A DNA stretch of 64,000 nucleotides from Nomia melanderi (GCF_051020985.1 NC_135003.1:4240001-4304000), one strand, 5' to 3'; shown: positions 1-11,683, numbered from the stretch's first letter. Notes: generated from the letters alone by a model not told the origin. Translations and numbers: made by a program.

Positions 1-995
1 CGGGAAAACCGTGGCCGTCTCGCGCGTTTTTGCGCGCGACTCAAGAATGACGCCGAGGCTCCACGGCACCGGGTTCCGTTTAATCGATCCACCTCGTCGT
101 TAACGGGGAACGATCGGTTTTATCGCCGGAAACTTGGAGTCATCGATCGGACGCTCCGTTTTTCATGTGGCTAGTGTTGCTCGCGCGGGAGACCGACCAC
201 GTGTTTGTTGCTCGCGCGGAATCCTCTTCTGTAGAACGGGAAACCGGGACCAGTCTCATTAATCGATCCCCAGGAATACCACGAGCTGCGACGTCGATGA
301 ACGTCACAGTGGAACGTGGCCGCTTTAGTAAAGGACAAATATTTGCACGAAGAAATTAGGCGTACTACTGTTGGCCAGAGAGTTTCTCTTCTTTTTCTTT
401 CGCTTATTCGTCTTCTTCTTCTTCTTCTTCTTCTTCTTCTTCTTCTTCTTCATCATCTTCTCTGCCTCTTCTTCGTCTTCGTCTTTGTTTTCGTTTTTGT
501 CTTTGTCTTCGTTTTCATTTTCGCCTTCTTCCGCACGGAGCAAACGGACTCGGGTCTGTGGCAAGAATTCAGGTGTTACGTAACGGTGGAAAAGAATGAA
601 CCGCGTTACGAGTTGGCCGACGGTTTTTCGTGAACTCGATAAAGACCACGTGGCGAACGTGGCTGACATTGAGCTCACGGTTCCCAGCGATCGGCGGGGC
701 TAGAGAGCTTCTTTTTAGTCCCTTCCAGTACCATTTTGGTGAAAGAGAGATCTCCGAGTCGGCGAGTGTTTGTGAAACCGTGAAACTGCGAAGCCACGCG
801 CGTGACATCTATCACCCGCGACAGGTGTATCGTAAAATTCGCTTGTTCATTTTGTTCTACGGGAAAACCGACACGATTTCTCGGGCCGCGAGTGCGGCTT
901 TCATAGGAAACCTTGTGGTATCGGGCCGCAGCAATCCCGTTAAGTCTATCGTCGAGTGTGTTTGTTGGATTAAGGGGAGCCTACACATGACATTG
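1..995 (+). other. CpG-rich island, candidate 5' exon or promoter
   Basis: This block is much richer in G, C and CpG than the AT-rich DNA that begins sharply after about position 1000. It ends in CATTG followed by GTAAGC, a good insect splice donor, at 996. TTGCTCGCGCGG occurs twice, at 177-188 and 208-219, marking a 31-bp imperfect duplication. The longest plus-strand frame (about 150 codons, 630-1082) runs straight through the donor and has no recognised domain, so the block is more likely 5' untranslated or promoter sequence than coding. If it is a first exon, the next several tens of kilobases could be its intron. The island is seen directly; the exon role is inference. Confidence 0.4.
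411..529. repeat. (TTC)n microsatellite grading into pyrimidine tract
   Basis: A nearly pure TTC run covers about 411-451. It is followed by a degenerate T/C-rich tract with CGTCTTCG and TTTTCG interruptions. It sits inside the GC-rich block. The poly-Phe, poly-Leu and poly-Lys frames over it are products of the repeat, not proteins. Confidence 0.9.
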
Positions 996-1001
996 GTAAG
1001 C
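996..1001 (+). other. candidate splice donor
   Basis: GTAAGC follows CATTG exactly where the composition changes from CpG-rich to AT-rich. The base context fits an insect 5' splice site. No acceptor or downstream coding exon can be paired with it with confidence. Confidence 0.35.
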
Positions 1002-4000
1002 GACCGAATTTTTGCAGGATTTGTCGTCTATTTGGGAATGTTATTTAACAAATGGTATTTTGAATGGTACCTTCGTTTATAAAGAAGGACTAGAATGTGG
1101 TTTTATGTATTTCATTTTGTTTGTAATAGTTGTAATAGCCTAGTATTCAACGCAGCCTAATGTTTAATGAAGTTTAAAGAGATTTTGGTTTTCTTTACAA
1201 TATGATGCAATTTTTATGTTTGATCTTTATGTTTATTTTGTTTTTTTTGTTGCTTATATTTTTTAAAGATACTTTTGAATTAGAAAAAATCGTTATTAGT
1301 GTAGGTATTCTTATTTTTTGATAATTGAAATGTGCACATAAACCAAGGTTTGCAATGGAATTAATAAAATAAACAAATTCCTTTTTTGTTCTAATTTTTG
1401 TGAACTAGTGCTCGAAAATTTGAATTTATGTACATAAACATCCGTATTCTAGAAGTGGTTTTTTTTGCAGTAACATTCAATGTAAAATATTAACATTGAT
1501 ATTTAGTTTCATTATTTTTATAATGTATTGGTCATTGTTTGCGTGATCGTTTTCAGATAAAATGTATCGTTTAGATAAAAGACATTGTAGTGAGCAAAGT
1601 AAGTGATAGTTGAAAGGAAGAAAATCAGAGGAATATAATGAATTTAGAATGAGTTCTCAGTTATAATTATTAATGTTTTCTAATGGTGTCTTTGTTATAC
1701 GTGATACTACTTTATTGCGGTAAAAATGAATTCCTTTGCCATTCGCTATGCAGCAATGATCATTCCGTTACTCATAATATCCAGCCTTATTTCCCTAACC
1801 TTGCACAAACAATTACCATTTTTTACGACAGTTACAATGATAATTCTGTAACATATGTAAAATTCGACGATAGTGAATATTTGTTAGTATTAAGTAATTT
1901 ATTAGTTAATATTTAAAGTTGGGTATTTAATAGATAAAAATTAATGTAAATATTGATACGTTGCACTGAGAGCTACTGTTTGCATATAGCTTTAGTATCT
2001 GGGTATGGCCTTAGTATTTAGTATCTGAGAATAATGCGAACCAGCTTACTGTGAGTGGCTGATGTTTAATACTTCGTTTTTCTCGATAAAGTTAGAATTA
2101 TAAAGGTTACTGTATTAAAATAGATTGCTAGAACAATTAATGGAATACAGCAGCAGCGAAACGTACGAGTACAAAAGTTTTCGGTACAATAAAATACAAA
2201 CTAACGTTAATGAATTTGTACCATTATTAGGTAATATATAGACACGCCGCAGTAAATGAACATGTCGCAGAAAATATCAGCAAACATAATAACGTGTTTT
2301 AGATCAAAATAATTTATTTATTTCGCCTTGGCACACTTTCTTGTTTTTATCCGTAAGGTGTTGCGATGGTAAAGTAATATAAACGCGTCTCTATGTTTTG
2401 ACTGATGTGTGCCTTCATGCTAATGTATATTTCCCTTTTAAATTTTCCGTAACCATCAGTGCACTGTATATCATAATTCTGAAAATAATGAATTAGTTAC
2501 TAGTTAGAAAAAAGTATACAGTTTCATGTTTAACTTTATATATAATGTTTAGAAGAAAGTGCATACGTATGAGATATAAGAAAGATAGTAGAGCAATTAT
2601 TATGAAAAGTCTTGACATTTTAGTTTCTATTCAATTAAAAAAATTGTTTCAACTGCATAGGAGTTTCGATGAATGTTTATTTGGCAGTCAAAGTGTTAAA
2701 CAATCAAATATATTTATACTCAGAATCCATATAGTTCATATGAAAATACAAATTTATTCATTTACACAACTCCTGATAAGAGGAGTGCGTAAATTAAATG
2801 ATCTAGTTTACATGCATTATCTAACACAAGACAATAAGTCGTTATTTGTTGCGACACATTTGTTACTGGAACAATTTGCTCACACAAGGAAGCTTTTTGC
2901 TTTAAGAGGAACGTCTTTGTACGTTCATTAATTCTGGGCTGACGGTGATTGAGTTCGCTTTGACCCAGCGGTTTTTGAGCTTCTTTAATTGCCAAGTTTC
3001 TGACATCTAATCTCAATTAGTAGATGCAACAAGTAGCTCCACGCGTTTTAAAGAAGCATCTTCAAAAGAGTGAAAAAGATTTGATGAATGACGGTTTGAA
3101 TGAACCTAGACGTTATTGCCTACGTGCTCGTTAAATACCTTCATTTTTTAGCGGTAAAGACTCTCAATTTAAAGTTTTTTGCAAGGGGAAATTAGCAGTT
3201 CATTTATGCACTTTATGCAGGCGTTTTTGCGATAAATAATTTCTTAGTAATTAACTATTTAACGCTGAATTTTTTTGCGCTACATAAACTGTTGAGGGAT
3301 TCCTAATTAATTTCCAGACTTGTTCTTATTGATTATGAAAAGAAGATTTTGATATATCGTTCGATCTTTCGTAGTAAAAACTTGTCACATATTTGTAAAA
3401 GACATGTTCTTCAATTGAAATAAATTTTTAGAAAGTTATCTTAGTTCAAAAGTGTTCTTTGCCAAATTGGAATACTTCTAAACGGCACTAAATTACAAGA
3501 AGAAAATCATTTGAAAACATGGAATACAATTTTTTATTTCAGATATTGTTTACGAGAAAATCGAGCCTAAATATTTGCGTGTTAGCTTACAAAATAAATG
3601 AGTGGATTTGATAAAATTTCATAAATAGTAAAGTTCGGAAACCGTAAAATAATAACTAAGAATTACTAGTAATTTTTGTAGAAACTCTTTTTTAGTTTTC
3701 CAAATGGGATTTATATTTTTAATTAATAGTATTATTTTTTGATTGTATTAAGTTGAGTTAAATGCTTTCAACTTACATAAAAATAAAATCTTTGAGGAGG
3801 CTGCTTTATTGCTACTTGCAATTATAACATAATGTATATTTCCTTTAAAATAATTAGACGTCCGGTGATTTATAGGCGGTAGTGTACCTTTTCCCACGAC
3901 GATTGCAATCAAAAATTCTTGAGACACAATTGCCGTACTTAACTTTTTACAGTTATTTGCTAGAGGCGTTCACGTAAAGTCACACTGGCGTAGGTATTTT

Positions 4001-4196
4001 GTTTTTAAAGAAAAGTGAGCTAAAAGTCATAGTCATGAGTAACCGAAATTTTGCTTTTTATCATTACATATCAATATCAGTATAAAAGTTTTCAAGCATT
4101 TATATTGCAATAAAGTTTTATCTTATTTTTAATTCGTTGAAACTATTAATGAAAAGAATATAATCTCACTTCAATTCTTGTTTTTTAAAATTTATT
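1002..4196. other. AT-rich non-coding stretch
   Basis: Strongly AT-rich with no recognisable gene, RNA or well-defined repeat. The longest frame, 2545-2931 on the plus strand (128 codons), has AT-driven composition and no known motif. It fits an intron or intergenic spacer. Confidence 0.6.
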
Positions 4197-4220
4197 TTAA
4201 TAATAATAATAATAATAATA

Positions 4221-4285
<65 letters not shown>

Positions 4286-4293
4286 AATAATAA
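4197..4293. repeat. compound (TAA)n(TGA)n(TAA)n microsatellite
   Basis: TAA repeats run from about 4197 to 4222, about 20 uninterrupted TGA units to about 4284, then TAA again to 4293. The reverse strand would read as long His and Tyr runs, which is purely a consequence of the repeat. Confidence 0.97.
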
Positions 4294-4522
4294 ATGTTTA
4301 AGAATAGCAAATTTAAACTAGCTTTAAAATAAAGAATAATAAATTTAAACGAATTGTTAGAAGAAATATAAATGCTATGTTTGTCGCGAGACAATATTTA
4401 CTTTAAAGCTTATTCATAATAAAATTATTGTATTTCATTTTGATATAAGAAAACTGAATAATTCGTATTTATTAGATTCAATTTGAAATCAGTATATATG
4501 TTACGGACAATATGTTTCACGT

Positions 4523-4930
4523 TGGCATTTTGTAAAATAACCGGGCATTGTGTAGAATGCCCAATTTTTTGAGCAATGTATATAATGGGCAGGTATTTCA
4601 TAAATGGCCCTAACATTTTGTATAATGCCCAGGTATTAGGTATTAGGTCTTGGTTAGGTATTGGTTAGGACTTGGTTACAGTGCAGAGCTACTGGTCAGT
4701 TATTATAATGACTGTATGTTGATTTTAATCAAGGGATATATTGTCTCAATAAGAAACACATTTCTTAATTTCCTTATCAGAGCGTTTCAATACATTGATC
4801 ATCACTCTCTAGGCATTCTGTATAATGATCGGACATTTTATAAATTGACCGAAACTTGTTACGGGCATTTTGCATAATGTATTTTCGAACGGGCATTCTA
4901 CACAATGCTCACGTTAAACGCATTGCCCGT
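4523..4930. repeat. field of 20-bp palindromic repeats (GGGCATTNTGTAYAATGCCC type)
   Basis: At least nine variants of a 20-bp palindromic unit are visible. The clearest is GGGCATTGTGTAGAATGCCC at 4543-4562. Three units follow in exact 20-bp register at 4571-4590, 4591-4610 and 4611-4630, and two more at 4811-4830 and 4831-4850. Further copies lie at about 4863-4930. Each unit is its own approximate inverted repeat. The centre (4640-4805) lacks them. I do not recognise the family. It could be a degenerate satellite or the ends of a transposon. Confidence 0.8.
4632..4675 (+). repeat. degenerate TTAGG-containing tract
   Basis: ATTAGG, ATTAGG, GTTAGG and GTTAGG occur within 44 bases, separated by TATTGG or TCTTGG-like spacers. 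TTAGG is the usual insect telomere repeat, but the spacing is irregular, so a telomeric origin is only a possibility. Confidence 0.35.
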
Positions 4931-5669
4931 AAAGTATACATATTTATAAAATAAAGGATTAATCAGTGTAACCTACATTGTGAAAACAAATTTATAATAC
5001 AATAGTTCTGTACATATTATGTTTATTGAAGCGAAAATGAATAATAAATGATTTCTTAAACATTTGCCTCGAATTGCAGCAGAATGAAAGTTTCCTCTGA
5101 ATAATGCGGCCTTGACATTCAAACAAGTTCGCGAGTTAATCTTGCTACTCCTTGCAACTCGCGAAAACTTTCGATTGTTTAATATGCTTCAGATAAGTAA
5201 GACCGGTTACAAAATTTGATGAGCCGGGAGATATTAACTGCCTTTAATATATCTACATTTTCAATTAGCTCTTGTATGCCTTTTATACAACGTGTAATCT
5301 TTCCGGTGATAATCAGATCAAACACAAGTATATTTGGATTACTCTCAGCGAACACTTTCGTCACGGATAATACTAACAATAAGCCATTTCTAAATCCAGA
5401 AGAATTATCCAACACTGAACTAAAATCTAAAATTATCTTTATAACTCTGCTGAATGTTTTTTAATTTAAAGGGACAATTAACCCATTGCGGTTTTATCAA
5501 TGTTGTACAGTAGTGTGTTTGGTCGGAATTAATTTCCATGGTGTGGACAGTAGCAACATAATTCATGATTATAAAAAATAAATTAAATTTATTATTTTCT
5601 TAAAATGTTAAATAAATTCAGTAAAATAATAGAGTTTTATTTAACGTATATTATTAAGTTTTAAATGTA
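4931..5669. other. AT-rich spacer
   Basis: No gene seen. TTAACCCATTGCGG near 5477 resembles the start of the TTAA-associated elements found elsewhere in the window, but no matching end was found. Confidence 0.5.
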
Positions 5670-5881
5670 TTGGGTCATCCCATAAATAATGCGGCTTTTT
5701 AAATTTCTTTTATTTTTAAAAATAAAGATCAACAAAACTGTTTTTAATCTAAAACATGTTCTTTTCCATTATCTATAAATTCTACCTATATATGATAATT
5801 ACTTTAAAAAAAGTTCTGTTTATCTTTATTCTTAAAAATAGCAGAAGTATAAAAAACCGCATTATATATGGGATGACTCAA
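5670..5881. mobile_element. palindromic mariner-type MITE, 212 bp
   Basis: The element starts TTGGGTCATCCCATA and ends with the reverse complement TATGGGATGACTCAA. It is flanked by TA at 5668-5669 and 5882-5883, the target duplication typical of Tc1/mariner transposons. The inverted repeat is not limited to the ends: about 85 bp on each side pair, including ATTTTTAAAAATAAAGATCA against its partner near 5822-5842. It contains no transposase, so it is non-autonomous. The transcript would fold into one long hairpin. Confidence 0.85.
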
Positions 5882-5984
5882 TATTTGTTGTCTATTAACA
5901 ACTTACATTTACCAAAACTACAAAGGTTTATGTCCATTTTAAAGAAATGGATTTCTTTAAAAAAAGAAATATTTCTTTAAAATG

Positions 5985-6050
5985 TGTATATAGATATTAT
6001 ATAATATATTATATTATATATAAATATATATATATATATTATATATAAAG
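5985..6050. repeat. AT-rich low-complexity tract
   Basis: Almost pure A/T with TATATA and ATTATA runs. A simple-sequence tract with no further signal. Confidence 0.85.
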
Positions 6051-6517
6051 TATAAGTTATATTCATTAAAATCATAAGACAATCAGTAGGTCATTTAAAT
6101 TTCTTAATTGATATTGCCAGTCGATATTAGATGTTAGTATTGTATTTATTGTTGATTAATTTTCAATTCAATTATTGATGAAGAGTATACCTATAGGTTT
6201 CTGGCCCACATATTCTCCACTGTTTAATTTGGAAAAATTTGGAACATGTGTAATCAAAATGTGTATAAAATAAATACGAACAGTCATTCAAGTGAAGTTT
6301 TCTATAAATCACTTTTAGTAGGAGAAAAATTGAAAGAAGAATTGTTTTTAGACGAAAAGAAAGTTCATTCAAATGATTCTGTCGGATATAAATATTACTT
6401 TTATTATTTACGAAGGGGAGATAGTTTTACGATATTCGCAATATGGTCTCGGTATAGTAATGATACTGTATAGTACCAGAAACTCCGAGTATTAATACAA
6501 AATTGAAATAAAATTTA

Positions 6518-6681
6518 TTCCGAACTAGCTAATTAGATGTAATTAAAAAGCTGATAGAAATTTATGATCACAGAATTGTCGGAAAAATATATGACTATAT
6601 TCCGGCCAGCTAATTAAGTATAATTAAAGAGCTGATAGAAATTTATGATCGGAGAATTGTCCGAATAAATATACGAGTATG
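6518..6681. repeat. 82-bp tandem duplication (two copies)
   Basis: Units 6518-6599 and 6600-6681 both begin TTCCG and share GAGCTGATAGAAATTTATGA-like and AATTGTC segments with scattered substitutions. A third unit would begin TTCCAGC at 6682 but is not continued. Coding potential is not evident. Confidence 0.85.
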
Positions 6682-7836
6682 TTCCAGCAAAACAATGCAG
6701 CTATACAAACCAATGGCATAATTATAAATTATCTTGAAATATAAAATGCAGACGTTTTTATATTGACTAAAAATGTTTTTTGACCTTAGCACGATAGAAA
6801 ATATTTAGGAAAGATTTAAATAGACGGTCTATGAAAATAGAAAGTTATGTAACATTATTCCTAAATTGAAAACACAGATTTTTCAATCGTGAGAAAACAT
6901 GAATTAAAATTATTCGAAATGAGTACATAAATGCTAAAGGAATTATTCAGGTGTTGTAATTCAGATGAGGGACCACATATTATTAACAGTATCTACAAAA
7001 ATATGTGTAATATCATTCAATTTTTGTACATTATATTTTGCAAACTAAATTTTTTATTTTATCAAATTAAATTTGTATATTTTTCATGTAAATAACTGAC
7101 CGATTAAACATATATTCAGTTTCTTTAATATATGAATATTATTTCATGTTATGTATTTATACCTATTCGTAACAAAAAAGTTTCTGCAATGTCTTATCTT
7201 TGCACTATCTTTTTTATAATAATGAAGCATTGTTTCTTGTAGTGAGAGATAATTGTCATTGGATTCTGTTACCTATTGGTTACTTCGCACATTTATTATA
7301 AAATTTGCTAAATTAAAGTGTTTAGTTCCTGAACGTTAGATTTCAGTGAACACACATAGTAAATGTTTCTTTCCAAAAATTCTTGGACGATTTTTTAATG
7401 TACAATGCTGATGCACTTTCTTGCAGTAAGTACCTACATGTCCAAATGAACATATGAATTGCGTAATGGTGCATTTAATGTCACTACTAATTGCTTTTTG
7501 ATAACATTAATTTACTAGTATCTGTAGTGCGAGGTAATATATGGTTGTTGTAGGACTATGAAATTACTAAACGCATTTGCTACATCGTTAGCCATCATCA
7601 TTGTAATAGCGCTTACGCTTCACGGTTAATGATTTCCTTGTTTATAATGTAGCATAAAGCAATGAAAATGAACAGCTCGGGGTTATATTAAAGAACTATT
7701 ATGCCTACGCATCAGAAGACCTGTTTTAGTAAGAAAATTCAACCTCGAGCATCATAAAGTGAAAATTGTCTTCCTTATGACTTATTTGTTTAATACTTGA
7801 AACTTTATGTATTTTTTCTCTTCATGATATCTTCGT
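6682..7836. other. AT-rich spacer
   Basis: No gene or clear repeat recognised. Composition and lack of sustained frames match the rest of the AT-rich background. Confidence 0.55.
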
Positions 7837-7840
7837 TTAA

Positions 7841-8115
7841 CCCGCTGTCCTATAGATTCTTTCACGAATCTATTGAATAAAGCTACTTCGTCACTAACAT
7901 TTGAAAAAATAAAGATTTCTACGCTCATTTTATGTTTACATCAACTCTAAAGTACAATTGATAACGGAAATATAATATCTAACTTCTTGTCCTATGATTT
8001 TTATCAGAACTTTTTATCGTAAGTGCTCGATAGAACGACTCTGTCGTTAATAAAGTACTAGAAAAAAAGAACTTTTTTCTCATTGTATGTCTACGTTAAG
8101 TTCATTCCAAACCAT
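7841..8115 (+). mobile_element. two degenerate E-family (CCCTTTGCCCTATGAT) MITE fragments
   Basis: TTAA at 7837-7840 is followed by CCCGCTGTCCTATAGATTC, matching the left end of the E family seen intact at 27912. A second left-end match, CTTCTTGTCCTATGATTTT, begins near 7983. Both share internal sequence with the other copies (AAAGTACAATTGATAACGG and similar). The right ends are not preserved. This looks like an old head-to-tail or nested pair. Confidence 0.55.
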
Positions 8116-8171
8116 GCCTTTAACTATAAGAATATTTAATTTAAAGTCAGAAGAACTGAATAAAATTTAAA

Positions 8172-8606
8172 CTTGTTAAACTTTGTTTGCATAATTATAA
8201 TTTGTTTAATTATAAAAAATTATACTTTGTATAATTATAATAAATATTATAAGAGATGCACTTTAGATGCACTGCGATTCAATTTTATTTATAAAAAAAA
8301 TAATTCTCAGTTCCTCATCATCATATATGTAAATTGCTTTAAAAAATTTCAATCATTCAATAAGTAGGAAAAATATAATGGTAACTTCATAAAAGTCACA
8401 TGAAACTGGTATGGATCAGCGTGCGAATAATTAGAAATCGAATAGTACAAATTACACGACTATAACACTTAACTCTACGAGGTAATCACATTTTATCAGG
8501 ACTGCTTAGTTGCAAATATAGTTACAGGTGATATAATTTCACGATCCAAGGAGTATGGTCACACACGCGTGACAGCGGTCGTGGAAGTGTTAAGAAGCTC
8601 TGTGTA
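8172..8606. other. AT-rich spacer
   Basis: No supported gene. AT-rich DNA leads into the TA-flanked element that starts at 8607. Confidence 0.5.
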
Positions 8607-9729
8607 CAGGGTGTCTCGATCCATTAGGGAGATCTTTTAGGAATGGATTTTGCATATGAAAATAATTAAGAAGAATTCATATAAACACACGTGCTAGAAG
8701 ACCTTGTTTTTGAGTCATTAGTCTTTGTTACCTTCCCAAGAGGAGTTCAAAATGTCTTTCTTGTATCTGAATACACGCTGATGGTCAACTTCTTCATGCA
8801 GTTACACAGGAGGTTAATGCTCTACAAACTCACACAAAAGGTACTAATAAGAAAGTGTTTACAAAACAGAAATAATAGATTCTACGACAAATATTGGGAT
8901 TTATTAGTGTATAGAAAGATAGAATTGGTTCAATTAGTATACGAACATAAGACTCGCTTATATATAAGGTCACCTCGCCGTTTTTAATACATATTTTAAT
9001 AAAAAAATACAGAACTACTTCGAAAGTAGTATTAAAAAATCAATCGAAAAAACCTAAGTATTAATTTTTTACACTATAAGTTAGCATAAAAAACATTACT
9101 TATGGAATGACTTAACATTATAAATATTTATATCATATATATTTGTAAACTCAAAAACAAGATTGAAAAATAAGACAAACAGCGAGTCACAGGAGTATTC
9201 GTACCTTTTGAACTTCCGAATTTGTTTACAATGCAATTTTCAAAGTTCTTATCAACATGAATGTATGTTGGAATTACGAATCTTTCAAACTTGTATATAT
9301 ACATCTTATTCCAAAATAACATATCAGTATAACAAAAATGTAATTTTATGTAAACAGGAACAACATTAGTTTCGCAAGCCTGATGATTTAGATCGTCCTC
9401 ATGCCTGGTCGTCTCAAAAGTATTAGAATACTTCAAAAGAGGCTCAACCAAATATTAGTTATTAGAACATCAATTGAATTTTCAGTATAACTTGTATAAG
9501 TACGAATACTCTTGTGACTAATTTTAAAACTTCGTAATTCGAACATATATTCCTGTTGATAAAAACTTTGAAACTTGCATTGTAAACAAATATCAATCGT
9601 TCAAAGTCGGCAGTTCAGGAGGTACGAATACTCTTGTAACTCAGTGTATGTTGATATGAACTTTTTTTTATTATCATCATGAGTAGAATTCGCTGCCAAG
9701 AGGTCTCCTCGATGGACAGGGACACCCTG
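8607..9729. mobile_element. degenerate TA-flanked DNA transposon with mariner-like ends, about 1.1 kb
   Basis: The left end reads CAGGGTGTCTCGATCCAT and the right end is the reverse complement of CAGGGTGTCCCTGTCCAT. About 21 of the first 29 bases agree. TA lies immediately outside both ends (8605-8606 and 9730-9731), as expected for Tc1/mariner insertion. The interior has only short frames, the longest being 8691-8987, about 98 codons. I could not find transposase motifs. A second partial end, ACTTATGGAATGACTTAA near 9097-9114, resembles the mariner-type MITE at 5670 and suggests nested insertions. Confidence 0.55.
9184..9643. repeat. large imperfect fold-back inside the 8.6-9.7 kb element
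   Basis: About 97 bp at 9184-9280 pair in inverted orientation with 9531-9643. Shared blocks include GAGTATTCGTACC, TTGTTTACAATGCAA and CTTATCAACA. The left arm lacks about 14 bases present in the right arm. The right arm is followed on its inner side by another copy of TACGAATACTCTTGTGAC (9501-9518), so that arm carries part of a direct repeat of about 130 bp. Confidence 0.8.
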
Positions 9730-9734
9730 TATTG

Positions 9735-10073
9735 AGCTTCGTCTAGCAAGATGGAAGATTTGCCTCAAGTCTGTTAGGCGCGTCAAAGTCCACTCGTTAG
9801 TGAGCACCCGCTAACGCATCGCGAATACGAAAGTAAAAAGAATTGCTATTGGCTGCGGGCCGTTGAGTTAGCGCTTCTTGTAATTCTTTTCTGCCAAGGA
9901 TTGTTCGGGTGTAATTCATTCATTCTCGGCATTTTCGAGGAACAATGTATGCAAATGTGTAGAAAAGTAACGATAGAAAAGTAAAATTATATATTTTCCT
10001 AATTCTTTGTTCATTGTGGGAAAAAGATATTGAAAATTTTGAATATTCGCAATGGTTGAACGTTGCTAAAATT
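9735..10073. other. short mixed-composition stretch
   Basis: A moderately GC-rich patch (about 9735-9910) containing TTAGCGCTTCTTG-like sequence is followed by AT-rich DNA. No gene recognised. Confidence 0.4.
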
Positions 10074-10077
10074 TTAA

Positions 10078-10310
10078 CTAGTTAACTGCGTTTGATGAGA
10101 ATACACGTCATCCTAAAGCTTAAAATGATACTAATTCTTTCAACGATGAATTCTTTATTTTTTTCAGATAAAAATGTAATTCTTCTTTGTTTTCCTTTGG
10201 TTTTTTAGTAAAATATACCCTAGGTGCATTCGTCCTCCGTTTAACGAGTACACACTTCGTTTTTTGATGTTATTGTGCACAAAACGAGGGATTTTTGAAA
10301 TTGTAAACAT
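10078..10310 (+). mobile_element. A-family TTAA MITE, long form with decayed right end
   Basis: TTAA (10074-10077) is followed by CTAGTTAACTGCGTTTGATG, close to the A-family end CCAGTTAACTGCG. Internal blocks match the copy at 54247, including CAGATAAAAATGTAATTCTT and CCCTAGGTGCATTCGTCC. Two internal GTTTGAYGAG/GTTTAACGAG subrepeats are present. The right end is degraded. Confidence 0.75.
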
Positions 10311-11039
10311 TTTATTATATTATATAGCGACGGACGACAGTAGGTATACATAGTATCTGATTTCATATACAAACAATTATAATTATTTTTGTAATTAATA
10401 TCTTATTTGGTTAGGTATCAGCAACAAAGGGTATTAGCGACTTATTTGATCGTTCAGTTAATGAATATAATTGTTCATTGATTGCCATTTAATAAATGGG
10501 TACTTTTAATAAGTCTTCTCACGTATCGCTTAATTTACCATAATTTAGAAACGCACAAACTTTATATTTTTATACTCTATATTATATTATGCGGGGAAAA
10601 ATTACGCAAGAAAACTGATTAAAAAATCCTCGTATCAAAAAGCTCTAAAAAAATGTCGTAAAATTAAAAAGAATAATATATTTCCTCACGTACATTAAAA
10701 CCGTAATGTTCAAGGCTTGGCACGTCCGTTCACACATAAAAATAACAAATTATGCTATAACATACTGAAATCTACATGGCTATAAAATACAGGTCACCCA
10801 TTCTGTTACACAAGCGTTGGCTAAACACTTGACCTGTTATACCGGCATTTACTTTTTAATTAATTCCGTCACCCGACACCGACATCCATTAAACATTTAA
10901 TCGTCCCATACATTTTTACCGTATCTAACAGTTCCACGACACGGTATACAAATTAATTCATGATCCACTGATCTATTATCGGATACTGATGAAGTAATAT
11001 ATCGGGCACATCGTCTAACTGTAAATAGAGGATGTCAAA
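10311..11039. other. AT-rich spacer
   Basis: No gene or clear repeat recognised. Confidence 0.5.
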
Positions 11040-11620
11040 CTGAATCGGCTGTGAAGCTGGCGCGGCGGTGTCGCGTTATCACGGCGACGAGCGGTCGTGA
11101 TACAGAACCATTTGGAACTGAAACTCCTGTCTGTTGCACAACCCGATCAATTATATTTGTCCTACAAAATCGGGGCTGGAAGTGAGAGTTCTTCCAGCGT
11201 AGTTTCTAGGTATCGCGGCAAACGGAGCCCGTGGTACACTTTTATTTCGCCTGTTACGCGTCACCCTGGAATGCGTATCACTCACGTGAAACGCGAAAAC
11301 TCGACGGCCAATCATATCCGCGCGAATGTCAGTGACTCCTTTATTACGCGTGTTCGCCTTCCCGCTCGTTTGTCAGGCTGCCAACTATGCACACCCTGTA
11401 TCCGGCAGGACGGTTTAATAATAATTGTATTGCGGAAAAGTGAATGCGCCGATTCTCTGTAGGTTACTACAGACTTGCTCGTAACTTCCCCCTAATTGTG
11501 AGCCAAATTCCGTCGATGCCAGTCAGCTGAAATAGGAGGTCGGTGTTCGGTCCGTTTCATCTTCTGTGAACCTACGTGGTCACTGAGTAGTTAATAATAA
11601 CTGATTCGTTCGAGACGTAA
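11040..11620. other. GC/CpG-rich island
   Basis: CpG-dense (GGCGCGGCGGTGTCGCG near 11058) between AT-rich flanks. A plus-strand frame is open from about 11097 to 11462 (about 121 codons) but has no recognised domain or clear start context. GTAAGC at about 11617 could be a donor. It may be a regulatory element, promoter or unannotated exon; the sequence alone does not decide. Confidence 0.4.
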
Positions 11621-11683
11621 GCAGTTCATGTTGGCTTGCTGAATATGAGCGCATGATTGGTGAATGGTGGGAATGGTGATTAA

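Noticed and set aside
325..678. Lys/Glu-rich reading frame on the minus strand
   Set aside because: Translation of the TTC repeat and its degenerate continuation.
630..1082. 150-codon open frame
   Set aside because: It runs through a likely splice donor, overlaps other frames and shows no domain. Probably incidental to the GC-rich block.
4197..4394. Poly-His/poly-Tyr reading frame on the minus strand
   Set aside because: It is only the translation of the TAA/TGA microsatellite.
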